Both the position numbers and the translations under genes were made by a program. Shown here piece by piece: positions 7,414 to 17,476 of a DNA stretch of 64,000 nucleotides (the first letter of the stretch is position 1; every line of letters begins with the position of its first letter). The stretch is from assembly GCA_020636915.1 (NCBI GenBank), contig JACJWV010000017.1, positions 45,835 through 109,834 of the forward strand, written 5' to 3'. Source of the stretch: Nocardioides sp. (GTDB taxonomy: Bacteria; Actinomycetota; Actinomycetes; Propionibacteriales; Nocardioidaceae). Under the pieces are notes generated by a model, which was given only the letters and a program-made list of their open reading frames with translations, did not search any database and was not told the origin of the DNA.

Positions 7414-8562
7414 ATGCGAGCCGTCACCGTCCACGAGGGAGTGCTGGAGGTCGCGGACCTGCCGGTGCCGGAGCCCGGTCCGGGCCAGGTGCGGCTGCGG
7501 GTGACCCGCGCGGGGATCTGCGGGTCGGACCTGCACGCACGGCACCACGCGGACGCGGCAGCCGACATCGCGGCCGAGGTCGGCTACACCGACTTCATGC
7601 GGCGCGGCCAGGCGGTCGTGCTCGGGCACGAGTTCACCGGCACGGTCGACGCCTACGGACCCGGCTGCCGCCGCCGGTGGGAGGTGGGCCAGGCCCTGGT
7701 CGCGCTGCCGCTGCTCAAGCACGGCGAGCGGGTCCAGATGACCGGCCTCTCCGCGCAGGCACCCGGGGCCTACGCCGAGTTCGTGATCGTCGGCGAGGAC
7801 TCGGCCATGCCCGTGCCCGACGGCCTCGACCCCGACCTGGCGGCGCTCACCGAGCCCCTCGCCGTCGCGCGGCATGCCGTCAACCGCGGCGACGTGGGCA
7901 AGCGCGACCCCGTGGTCGTCGTCGGCTGCGGCCCGATCGGGCTGGCCGTCGTCCTCATGCTCAAGGCCGCTGGCGTGCGCCGCGTCATCGCCAGCGACTA
8001 CTCCCCCGGCCGCCGCCGGCTGGCCGAGGCCTGCGGAGCCGACGTCGTCGTCGACCCGGGCGCGACCTCGCCGTGGGAGGTGCTCGCCGAGGAGAAGGGC
8101 GTCGTCACCTCCGTCACCCGCCTGTACGGCGACGGGCTGGATGCCCTGCACGTGCTGCGGCGAGTGCCGCGGCTGCCGTGGTGGACCGTGGTCAAGGCCG
8201 CGCAGCGGCTCGGCGTGGGTCCCCGCGGTCCGGTCGTGTTCGAGTGCGTCGGGGTGCCCGGCGTCATCGACGACATCGTCACGCACGCGCCGTTCCTCTC
8301 CCGCGTGGTGGTCGTGGGCGTCTGCATGGAGCCGGACACCTTCCGCCCCACGATGGCGGTCAACAAGGAGCTCGACCTGCGGTTCTCCTTCTGCTACGAC
8401 CCGGTCGAGTTCCGCGAGACCCTGCACCTGGTCGCCGACGGCACCGTCGACCCACGTCCGCTCATCACCGACGTGGTCGGGCTCGACGGCGTCGCCGCGG
8501 CCTTCGAGGCGCTCGGCAGCGCCGACGAGCAGGCCAAGATCCTCATCGACCCGCAGGGCTGA
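7414..8562 (+). CDS. Zinc-binding alcohol dehydrogenase (MDR family)
   Basis: The 382-aa medium-chain dehydrogenase has catalytic-zinc motifs GICGSDLHARHH and GHEFTGTV, a glutamate in ALTEPLAVARHAV, and the nucleotide-binding loop GCGPIGLAVVLM followed by the strand VIASDYSPGRR. The four-Cys structural zinc lobe of classical ADHs is absent. It would oxidise or reduce an alcohol/aldehyde with NAD(P). The substrate is unknown; the sequence has an insertion near residues 215-255 (SVTRLYGDGLDALHVLRRVP). ATG 7414 follows TACAGT (7400-7405) by 8 nt. It precedes the CoA-ligase/dehydrogenase operon by 104 bp and may supply its substrate. Confidence 0.88.
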   Translation: MRAVTVHEGVLEVADLPVPEPGPGQVRLRVTRAGICGSDLHARHHADAAADIAAEVGYTDFMRRGQAVVLGHEFTGTVDAYGPGCRRRWEVGQALVALPLLKHGERVQMTGLSAQAPGAYAEFVIVGEDSAMPVPDGLDPDLAALTEPLAVARHAVNRGDVGKRDPVVVVGCGPIGLAVVLMLKAAGVRRVIASDYSPGRRRLAEACGADVVVDPGATSPWEVLAEEKGVVTSVTRLYGDGLDALHVLRRVPRLPWWTVVKAAQRLGVGPRGPVVFECVGVPGVIDDIVTHAPFLSRVVVVGVCMEPDTFRPTMAVNKELDLRFSFCYDPVEFRETLHLVADGTVDPRPLITDVVGLDGVAAAFEALGSADEQAKILIDPQG

Positions 8563-8598
8563 CCCACCGCTGCGGAGGGTCCATCGCGCGGGCCGCGA

Positions 8599-8641
8599 GG
8601 ACCTTCGCCCCTTCCGGCGTGTTCGACCTCACATCGAGGAT
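8599..8641 (+). promoter_or_regulatory. Putative promoter of the ligase-dehydrogenase operon with DosR-like box
   Basis: AGGACCTTCGCCCC (8599-8612) matches 10 of 14 core positions of the DosR box. A usable -10 (GAGGAT, 8636-8641) lies at the distance expected if the activator covers -35. A purine-rich Shine-Dalgarno region GGAGGAAGCGAAAGAGG follows before ATG 8667. Confidence 0.35.
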
Positions 8642-8666
8642 GGGAGGAAGCGAAAGAGGTCGGCCG

Positions 8667-10429
<1,763 letters not shown>

Positions 10430-10433
<4 letters not shown>

Positions 10434-11410
10434 CCGCCGAGCCGCTCGACCTGCTCCGGACGATGCTGCTCATCCGCCGCTTCGAGGAGCGGTGCGCGGA
10501 GCTCTACAGCGGCGGGCAGATCCGCGGCTTCCTGCACCTCTACGTCGGCGAGGAGGCCGTCGCCGCCGGGGTGTGCGCCGAGCTCACCGAGGACGACTCG
10601 GTCGTCTCGACCTACCGCGAGCACGGCCACGCGCTCGCGCGGGGCGTGCCGCTGGAGTCGCTCATGGCCGAGATGTTCGGCAAGGTCACCGGCTGCAGCC
10701 GGGGCCGCGGCGGGTCGATGCACCTGTTCGACCGGTCGCGCCGGTTCGTCGGCGGCAACGCGGTCGTCGGCGGCGGCCTCCCACTGGCGCTCGGGCTCGC
10801 GCTGGGCGACCGGATGCAGGGCACGCCGGCCGTGACCGCGTGCTTCTTCGGCGACGGCGCGATGGCCGAGGGCGAGTTCCACGAGGTGCTCAACCTCGCC
10901 GTCCTGTGGCGGCTGCCCCTGCTCCTGTGCTGCGAGAACAACCTCTACGCGATGGGCACCTCGATCGCCAAGGAGCACGGGAGCACCGAGCTGGCGCTGC
11001 GCGCGGCGTCGTACGGCGCCACCGCGTGGCCGGTCGACGGCATGGACGCCGTCGCGGTGAACCGCGCCGCGGCGCGGGCCGTGGACGAGGTGCGCGGCGG
11101 CGCCGGGCCGGTCTTCCTCGAGCTGCGCACCTACCGGTTCCGCGCCCACTCGATGTACGACCCGGACCGCTACCGCGCCAAGGACGAGATCGCCGACTGG
11201 CGCGACCGCGACCCGATCGAGCTGCTGGCCGCGCGGCTGCGCGCCGACGGCTCGCTCACCGACGCGGATCTCGCCGAGATCGATGCCGAGGTCGTCGCGC
11301 GGGTCACGGCGGCCGTCGAGGCGGCGGCCGCCGGCGAGGAGGAGCCGGTGGAGGAGCTGACCCGCTTCGTCTACTCCGACACCTCCACGGCAGCAAGGAG
11401 CGTCCGATGA
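10430..11410 (+). CDS. 2-oxoacid/acetoin dehydrogenase E1 component, alpha subunit
   Basis: The 326-aa thiamine-diphosphate subunit has TPP/Mg-binding motif GDGAMAEGEFHEVLNLAVLW ending in ENN (about 141-171), plus the family signatures RRFEERCAELYSGGQIRGFL and GRGGSMHLFD. The length and sequence fit both AcoA (acetoin dehydrogenase) and PdhA of Gram-positive complexes; the substrate cannot be settled from sequence. It starts within the stop of the ligase gene and ends in an ATGA overlap with E1-beta, so stoichiometric translation is likely. No E3 (dihydrolipoamide dehydrogenase) gene is present in the operon. Confidence 0.9.
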
Positions 11411-12429
11411 CCGCGAAGGCGAGGTCGAAGGCGACCTCGAGCGCGAAGGGTCCGCTGGTCGAGACGACCTACCGCGATGCGCTGCGGGAGGCGCTCCGCG
11501 AGGCGCTGCGCGAGGACGACCGCGTCTTCCTGATGGGCGAGGACGTCGGCAGCTACGGCGGCTGCTTCGCGGTCAGCCTCGGGCTGCTCGAGGAGTTCGG
11601 TCCCGAGCGCGTCCGCGACACCCCGCTGTCGGAGTCGGCCTTCGTCGGCGCCGGGATCGGCGCGGCGATCCAGGGGATGCGGCCGATCGTCGAGGTGATG
11701 ACGGTCAACTTCTCCATGCTCGCCCTGGACCAGATCGTGAACAACGCCGCGGCCCTGCTGCACATGTCGGGCGGGCAGTACCCCGTGCCGCTCGTGATCC
11801 GGATGACCACCGGCGCCGGCCGGCAGCTGGCCGCGCAGCACTCGCACAGCCTCGAGGGCTGGTACGCCCACGTCCCCGGCATCCGGATCGTCGCGCCGGC
11901 CACCCTGGAGGACGCCCGCGGCATGCTGGCCACGGCGCTGAGCGACCCCGACCCCGTCCTGCTCTTCGAGCACGGGTCGCTCTACACCATGAAGGGCACG
12001 CTGCGCGCCGACGCGGGCGCCGTCGACCTCGACCGGGCGGCCGTGCGCCGACCGGGCACGGACGTCACCCTGATCGCGTACGGCGGGATGCTCGCGCGGA
12101 CGCTCGAGGCCGCGGAGGCGCTCGACGCCGAGGGGATGTCGGCCGAGGTGGTCGACCTGCGCACGCTCCGGCCGCTCGACGACGCCACCATCGTGGGCTC
12201 GGTCCGCAACACCCACCGGGCCGTCGTGGTCGACGAGGGCTGGCGCAGCGGAAGCCTCTCCGCCGAGATCGTCGCCCGCATCCAGGAGCAGGCGTTCTAC
12301 GACCTCGACGCGCCCGTCGAGCGGGTCTGCTCGGCCGAGGTGCCGATGCCCTACGCCCACCAGCTCGAGGCCGCCGCGCTCCCGCAGGTCGCGTCGATCG
12401 TGGCGGCGGCCCTCCGCACGAAGGGGTGA
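11407..12429 (+). CDS. 2-oxoacid/acetoin dehydrogenase E1 component, beta subunit
   Basis: The 340-aa transketolase-like beta subunit shows the family motifs VFLMGEDVGSYGG, RVRDTPLSESAFVGAGIGAA and the C-terminal LRPLDDATIVGSVRNTHRAV. The first 20 residues are a basic, low-complexity extension (AKARSKATSSAKG) not usual for the family. It pairs with the alpha subunit to bind TPP and decarboxylate the 2-oxoacid (or cleave acetoin), passing the acyl group to lipoate on E2. ATGA overlap upstream; the E2 ATG follows its stop by one base. Confidence 0.9.
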   Translation: MTAKARSKATSSAKGPLVETTYRDALREALREALREDDRVFLMGEDVGSYGGCFAVSLGLLEEFGPERVRDTPLSESAFVGAGIGAAIQGMRPIVEVMTVNFSMLALDQIVNNAAALLHMSGGQYPVPLVIRMTTGAGRQLAAQHSHSLEGWYAHVPGIRIVAPATLEDARGMLATALSDPDPVLLFEHGSLYTMKGTLRADAGAVDLDRAAVRRPGTDVTLIAYGGMLARTLEAAEALDAEGMSAEVVDLRTLRPLDDATIVGSVRNTHRAVVVDEGWRSGSLSAEIVARIQEQAFYDLDAPVERVCSAEVPMPYAHQLEAAALPQVASIVAAALRTKG

Positions 12430-12430
12430 C

Positions 12431-13765
12431 ATGGCCGACTTCACGATGCCGTCCCTGGGCGCCGACATGGACGAGGGCACCCTCCTCGAGTGGCTGGTGC
12501 ACCCGGGCGACGTGGTGCGCAAGGGCGACGTCCTGGCCGTGGTCGACACCTCCAAGTCCGCGGTCGAGGTCGAGTCGTTCCACACCGGGGTCGTCGGTCC
12601 GCTGCTGGTCGAGCCGGGCACGACCGTGCCGGTCGGGACCGTGCTGGCGACCATCACGGAGGCGGGGGCGGCGCCCCCGGAGGCGCCGGTCCCCGAGCCG
12701 GTGGCGGCCGCCCCGAAGCCGAAGCGCGCGCGAAGCCGCGGCACCAGCGGGCCGCGGCGCCTGCGGCCCCTGCCGGCCGCGGCGACCGAGCAGGTCCGCT
12801 CCCCCTCGTCCGGCGCGACGCGGCGCGGCTGGGCGTGGACCTCGGCCACCTGCGGCACCGGCCCGGGCAGGACGATCACCCGCGACGACGTACGGCGCGA
12901 CAGCCACCCGCGTCCGCGCGTGAGCCCGTACGCCCGCCGGCTGGCGGCCGAGCTCGGCGTCGACCTGGAGGCGGTGCGCCCCGCGGACGGCGAGGTCGTG
13001 CGGGCCGAGGACGTCCGTGCCCACGCCGGCGGTCCGACGGCGGCGCCGGCACCCACCGCGCCACCCACGGCGCCAGCCGCCGCCCCTCCTGCGACGACGC
13101 CGCAGGACGCGATGCGGGCCGCGATCGCGGCCACGATGACCCGCTCCAAGCGCGAGGTACCGCACTACTACCTGACCAACACCGTGGACCTCTCGACGGC
13201 GCTGGCGTGGATGCACGACCGCAACCGCGACCTGCCCGTCCAGGAGCGGCTGGTGCCGGCCGCGCTCGTGCTGCACGCCGTCGCCCGCGCCGCGGCCGCG
13301 ACGCCGGCGCTCAACGGCTTCTTCGTCGACGGCGCGTTCCGGCCCGGTGACGGCGTCCACGTCGGCGTCGCGATCTCGCTGCGCGGCGGCGGGCTGGTGG
13401 CGCCCGCGATCCTGGACGCCGACGCGCTCACGGTCGAGGAGACCATGGCCCGGCTCAAGGACCTCGTGCTACGCACCCGCGCCGGTCGGCTGCGCAGCCG
13501 CGAGCTGAGCGACCCCACGATCACCGTGACCAACCTCGGCGACCAGGGCGTCGAGTCCGTGTACGGCGTCATCCACGCGCCCCAGGTGGCCCTCGTCGGG
13601 GTCGGCAAGGTCGTCGAGCGGCCCTGGGCCGCCGACGGCATGGTCGGCGCCCGCCCGGTCACGACCATGACGCTCTCGGCGGACCACCGGGTGACCGACG
13701 GCTTCACCGGCGCCCGCTTCCTCGCCCTCGTCGACGACCACCTGCAGCACCCGGAGGAGCCATGA
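12431..13765 (+). CDS. Dihydrolipoamide acyltransferase (E2), with disrupted first subunit-binding domain
   Basis: This 444-aa E2 has an N-terminal lipoyl domain (1-80) with the lipoylated Lys42 in VVDTSKSAVEV. A Pro/Ala linker follows, then a subunit-binding domain at about 158-197 (VSPYARRLAAELGVDL) and the acyltransferase core (about 220-444) with the catalytic DHRVTDG near 417-423. Upstream of the good binding domain, codons 12800-12856 read nonsense in frame, but the +1-shifted frame reads SPLVRRDAARLGVDLGHLR, a textbook binding-domain start that rejoins in-frame GTGPGRTITRDDV. One missing C and two missing bases would explain it. The core is intact, so the enzyme may still work. Confidence 0.88.
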   Translation: MADFTMPSLGADMDEGTLLEWLVHPGDVVRKGDVLAVVDTSKSAVEVESFHTGVVGPLLVEPGTTVPVGTVLATITEAGAAPPEAPVPEPVAAAPKPKRARSRGTSGPRRLRPLPAAATEQVRSPSSGATRRGWAWTSATCGTGPGRTITRDDVRRDSHPRPRVSPYARRLAAELGVDLEAVRPADGEVVRAEDVRAHAGGPTAAPAPTAPPTAPAAAPPATTPQDAMRAAIAATMTRSKREVPHYYLTNTVDLSTALAWMHDRNRDLPVQERLVPAALVLHAVARAAAATPALNGFFVDGAFRPGDGVHVGVAISLRGGGLVAPAILDADALTVEETMARLKDLVLRTRAGRLRSRELSDPTITVTNLGDQGVESVYGVIHAPQVALVGVGKVVERPWAADGMVGARPVTTMTLSADHRVTDGFTGARFLALVDDHLQHPEEP

Positions 13766-14007
13766 CCCCACAGGACGCCCGCCGTACGGTGGCGGACGCA
13801 CTCATCGAGATCGTCCCCGACGCCGACGTCGACGCCTTCCCCGCGAGCGCCCCGCTGCGCGAGGAGCTCGAGCTGGACTCGCTGGACTTCCTCACGTTCG
13901 TCGAGCTGCTCAGCAGCCGCGCCCGGGTGCGCATCGACGAGATGGACTACCCGCGCCTGGCCACGCTGGACTCCTCGGTCGCGTTCCTCGTCGAGCAGAC
14001 CGCCTGA
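13762..14007 (+). CDS. Acyl carrier protein
   Basis: The 81-aa acidic four-helix protein has the phosphopantetheine attachment site ELDSLDFLTFVELL (Ser42). ATG overlaps the E2 stop (ATGA). An ACP co-translated with a 2-oxoacid dehydrogenase and a CoA ligase is unusual; it could accept the acyl group made by the complex, or be loaded by the ligase, for a dedicated biosynthesis. It is clearly not the housekeeping fatty-acid ACP, which normally sits among fab genes. The partner phosphopantetheinyl transferase is not in the window. Confidence 0.9.
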   Translation: MTPQDARRTVADALIEIVPDADVDAFPASAPLREELELDSLDFLTFVELLSSRARVRIDEMDYPRLATLDSSVAFLVEQTA

Positions 14008-14011
14008 CCCG

Positions 14012-15460
14012 TCACGCCAGCTCCAGCTCGACCTTCCGCGTCTCGACGTCGGCGACGGTGATGCGGACGTGCACGTCGGTGCCCAGCGGGAGCGGCCCGG
14101 CGCCGACCACCCGCGCTTCCACGGCGGGGTCCTGGAGGACGACGACGCCGCGCCTCGGGTCCTTCTCGTCCACGTCGACGACCACTCCGTCCAGCACCTC
14201 GCCGACGCGATCGCGCAGCACCCCGGCCTCGACGAGGTCGAGCAGCGCGCGCTCGTAGGTGTGGGCGCGGGCGGCCGAGGACTGCAGGGTCTTCGGCAGA
14301 CCCGGCAGCGCGGCCCGCACCCAGTCAGGAACGTCCGTCCCGGCGCACAGGGCGAGGCACACCTCACCGGCGTACCGGTCCCCCAGCCGCCGCAGGGGCG
14401 CGGTGACGTGGGCGTACTCGGACGCGAGCGCGGCGTGCTGGGCATCGGCCGGCGTCTCGCCGTCGAAGGCGACGTAGCCGCTGCCCCGCAGGAGCCGGGC
14501 GCACGCGTTGACCATCGCCGCCTCGGCGGGCTTCGCGGGGTCCAGGGAGCGGACGAAGTCGGGGTAGAGCTGCTCTGCCGGCCAGGTGATCCCCAGGGCC
14601 CGGGCGGTGCGGTGCAGGCGCTGCACGTCGCGCGGGTCCGGCGGCGGCAGCGTGCGCAGCAGCCCGACGCGGCCGTAGAGCATGAGGTCGGCGGCGGCGA
14701 AGCCGGTCAGCAGCGAGACCTGGGCGTTCCACAGCTCCACGGGCAGCTGCTCGCGGAACTCCAGGCGCCACCGGTCCCCCTCGACCTCGACGTCCTGCTC
14801 GGGGAGCGGCAGCGAGACCCCGCCGCGCACGGCCTCACGGTGGATCCGGAGCTCACCGAACGCCTTGAGCAACGACAGCGTCGTCGAGGCAGAGCCCTCG
14901 TCGATCATCCGCTGCGCCTCGACGTAGGACAGCGCCGCCCGCGAGCGGACGCGCGCCCGCTCGACGCGTACGTCGACGCGCACACCCTCCGCGTCCAGGC
15001 GGATCGTCCACAGCAGAGCCGGCCGCACCTGGTCGGGCAGCAGCGACGCGGCGTCCTCGCTGAGCACCGTCGGGTGCAGCGGCACCTTGGCGTCGGCGCC
15101 GTAGAGCGTCTCGCCGCGCCGGTTGGCCTCGACGTCGACCGGGTCGCCGGCCGTGACGAACGCGGCGACGTCGGCGATCGCGTAGTGCAGCACGAACCCG
15201 TTGCCGTCGCGCTCGAGGTGCAGCGCCTGGTCGAGGTCGCGCGAGCCCTCCGGGTCGATGGTGACCAGGTCGAGGTCGGTGCGGTCGAGGTCCGGCAGCC
15301 GCGGCGCGCGCGCCGCAGCCTCGGCCGCGGCCTCGACCTCCGGCGGGAACGCCGGAGTGACGTCGAGCTCGGCCTGGATGCGGACCACGCCCTCCCGCAG
15401 GACGTCAGCGCCCACGCCGTCGTTCTCGGAGTGGACCCGGACCACGCGGCTGCTCGGCAT
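14012..15460 (-). CDS. RNB-domain 3'-5' exoribonuclease (RNase II/R family)
   Basis: The 482-aa protein is dominated by the RNB catalytic domain, with TIDPEGSRDLDQALHLERDG supplying the metal-binding aspartates. It follows with LHYAIADVAAFV and ends in a short S1-like beta domain (residues about 420-482). It degrades single-stranded RNA to nucleotides. It lacks the N-terminal cold-shock domains of RNase R, as is usual for the compact actinobacterial RNB proteins. ATG 15460 is chosen because TATCGT on the minus strand (plus 15467-15472) is 6 nt upstream. The divergent yaaA start is only 19 bp away, so the two promoters overlap. Confidence 0.9.
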   Translation of the reverse strand: MPSSRVVRVHSENDGVGADVLREGVVRIQAELDVTPAFPPEVEAAAEAAARAPRLPDLDRTDLDLVTIDPEGSRDLDQALHLERDGNGFVLHYAIADVAAFVTAGDPVDVEANRRGETLYGADAKVPLHPTVLSEDAASLLPDQVRPALLWTIRLDAEGVRVDVRVERARVRSRAALSYVEAQRMIDEGSASTTLSLLKAFGELRIHREAVRGGVSLPLPEQDVEVEGDRWRLEFREQLPVELWNAQVSLLTGFAAADLMLYGRVGLLRTLPPPDPRDVQRLHRTARALGITWPAEQLYPDFVRSLDPAKPAEAAMVNACARLLRGSGYVAFDGETPADAQHAALASEYAHVTAPLRRLGDRYAGEVCLALCAGTDVPDWVRAALPGLPKTLQSSAARAHTYERALLDLVEAGVLRDRVGEVLDGVVVDVDEKDPRRGVVVLQDPAVEARVVGAGPLPLGTDVHVRITVADVETRKVELELA

Positions 15461-15479
15461 ACCGGCACGATAGGCCACC

Positions 15480-16235
15480 GTGCTGATCCTGCTGCCGCCC
15501 AGCGAGGGCAAGACCGCCGCGCGCCGCGGCCGGCCGCTCGACCTCGGGACGCTGTCCTTCCCCGCGCTCACCGAGCCCCGGGCGCGCGTCATCGACGCGC
15601 TCGTCGACCTGTGCGAGGGCTCGCCCGAGGACGCGGCGCGGACCCTGGGCATCGGGTCCACCCAGCTCGACCTGGTCCGGCTCGACCGCGAGCTGCGCAC
15701 GACGCCGACCCAGCGCGCCGACCACACCTACACCGGCGTCCTGTACGACGCCCTCGACGTCGCCACCCTGAGCGCTGCCGCCAAGCGGCGCGCGGCGACC
15801 CGGGTCGCCGTCACCTCGAGCGTCTTCGGGCTGGTGCGCACGGGCGACCGGATCCCGGCGTACCGCCTCTCCGGCGACACCACCCTCCCCGGCCTCGGCC
15901 CGGTCGCGGCCACCTGGCGCGAGCACCTCGGCCCGGTCGTGACCGACGCCGTCGGCAGCGGCCTGCTCGTCGACCTGCGCAGCGGCACCTACGTGGCCTT
16001 CTGGCGACCCGCCGGCGTGCGGACCGCGACCGTGCGCGTCCTCCACGAGCACCAGGGCAGGCGGAAGGTCGTCAGCCACTTCAACAAGGCGACCAAGGGC
16101 CGCATCGTCCGGGCGCTCCTCGAGGCCGGCGCCGACCCGCGGACCCCGGCCCGGCTCGCCGACGCCCTGCGCGACCTCGGCTGGTCGGTCGAGCTCGACG
16201 GGGACCGGCTCGACGTCGTGGTCAGCGAGCTCTGA
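15480..16235 (+). CDS. yaaA: YaaA family peroxide-stress protein
   Basis: The 251-aa DUF328/UPF0246 protein begins at GTG 15480 (LILLPPSEGKTAARRG), the invariant start of the family, and has the C-terminal KVVSHFNKATKGRIVRALLE motif. E. coli YaaA lowers free iron and DNA damage during hydrogen peroxide stress and binds DNA. The gene is divergent from the RNB gene with 19 bp between starts; almost no room exists for a 5' leader. Confidence 0.92.
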   Translation: MLILLPPSEGKTAARRGRPLDLGTLSFPALTEPRARVIDALVDLCEGSPEDAARTLGIGSTQLDLVRLDRELRTTPTQRADHTYTGVLYDALDVATLSAAAKRRAATRVAVTSSVFGLVRTGDRIPAYRLSGDTTLPGLGPVAATWREHLGPVVTDAVGSGLLVDLRSGTYVAFWRPAGVRTATVRVLHEHQGRRKVVSHFNKATKGRIVRALLEAGADPRTPARLADALRDLGWSVELDGDRLDVVVSEL

Positions 16236-16291
16236 GGGCTGTCCCGGTGCCCGCGGCGCCGTGCCCGGCACGCCGATGGCATCCTGGCCGC

Positions 16292-17362
16292 ATGCAGCCC
16301 GTCCATGTGTGGATCCGGTCCGAGGCCCGCGGCACCGAGCGGCGCGCGCCCGTGGTGCCCGCCGACGTTCCTGCGTTGCTGGACGCCGGGTTCGAGGTGA
16401 CCGTCGAGGAGTCGCCCCAGCGCATCTTCCCCATCGAGGAGTACGACGCCGCGGGGGCGTCCGTCGTGGCCGAGGGGACGTGGACCGATGCGCCCCACGA
16501 CGCCTACGTCCTCGGCATCAAGGAGCTCCCGGACGAGCCGGAGTCGCTGCGGCACCAGCACATCTACTTCGCGCATGCGTTCAAGGGCCAGGAGGATGCC
16601 CGCCGCACCCTCGAGCGGTTCCGCCGCGGCGGCGGTCGCCTGCTCGACATCGAGTACCTCACCGACACCGACGGCAAGCGGGTGGTCGCGTTCGGCTACT
16701 GGGCCGGCTACATGGGCGCCGCGCTCGGCGTCCTGCACCTCGCCGGCACGCTCACCGCACCGCTCCACCCGATGGCCAAGCACGAGCTCGACGAGCACCT
16801 GGAGCAGGCCGGGAAGGCCGGCGCGGACGAGCTGCTGGCGCTGGTGACCGGGGCGCGCGGACGATCCGGCCGCGGCGCCCAGCGGGCGCTGGTGACGGCC
16901 AGCGTGCCGATCACCCGGTGGGACCGCCAGGAGACCCGCGACCTGCACAAGCAGGCGCTCCTCGGCCACGACCTCCTGGTCAACTGCGTGGTCACGCACA
17001 CCCCGACGACCCCGTTCGTGGAGCACGCGGACCTCGAGCACGAGCGCCGGCTGCGGGTGCTCGCGGACGTCACCTGCGACGTCACCGGCCCCACCAACAT
17101 GCTCCCGGTCAACACCGAGATCACCACCTGGCAGGAGCCGGTCCGGCAGCTGCACGCCGGCAACCCGGAGCACGGCAGCGCGCCGCTGGAGGTCATCGCC
17201 ATCGACAACCTGCCCTCGCTGCTCCCACGCGAGGCCAGCGAGGGGTTCAGCGCCGACCTGACCCCGCACCTGCTCGGGCTGGCCGACGAGGGCGGACCCT
17301 CGGGGCCGTGGCGGGCCGCCGGCCGCGCCTTCGACCAGGCATTGGCGGAGCTCGACGCGTAG
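16292..17362 (+). CDS. Saccharopine dehydrogenase-like protein (LYS1 / alanine dehydrogenase-PNT fold)
   Basis: The 356-aa protein is of the fungal LYS1-type saccharopine dehydrogenase group. The N-terminal AlaDh/PNT-like domain begins VWIRSEARGTERRAPVVPAD and carries HQHIYFAHAFKGQE. The middle has DIEYLTDTDGKRVVAFGYWA and the C-terminal part DVTCDVTGPTNMLPVNTEIT and IDNLPSLLPREASEGFS. The enzyme would interconvert saccharopine with lysine and 2-oxoglutarate using NAD. Whether the bacterium uses it for lysine catabolism is not shown; no other lysine gene is nearby. Start ATG 16292. Confidence 0.82.
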   Translation: MQPVHVWIRSEARGTERRAPVVPADVPALLDAGFEVTVEESPQRIFPIEEYDAAGASVVAEGTWTDAPHDAYVLGIKELPDEPESLRHQHIYFAHAFKGQEDARRTLERFRRGGGRLLDIEYLTDTDGKRVVAFGYWAGYMGAALGVLHLAGTLTAPLHPMAKHELDEHLEQAGKAGADELLALVTGARGRSGRGAQRALVTASVPITRWDRQETRDLHKQALLGHDLLVNCVVTHTPTTPFVEHADLEHERRLRVLADVTCDVTGPTNMLPVNTEITTWQEPVRQLHAGNPEHGSAPLEVIAIDNLPSLLPREASEGFSADLTPHLLGLADEGGPSGPWRAAGRAFDQALAELDA

Positions 17363-17476
17363 GGCTCGACCCGGGCTCGTGGTCATCGAGCGGTCGGGCC
17401 GATGGACCCTGGCGGTCCGACAGGTCGAGGGATATGCCCGAAGGGACGGTTCACGTCTCCCGCCCCGGAGGTTTTC

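Noticed and set aside
14069..17362. A very long plus-strand open frame (over 1000 codons) running through the RNB gene into the saccharopine dehydrogenase gene
   Set aside because: It is a GC-rich shadow of the RNB gene read antisense; only its last third, from ATG 16292, is the real gene.
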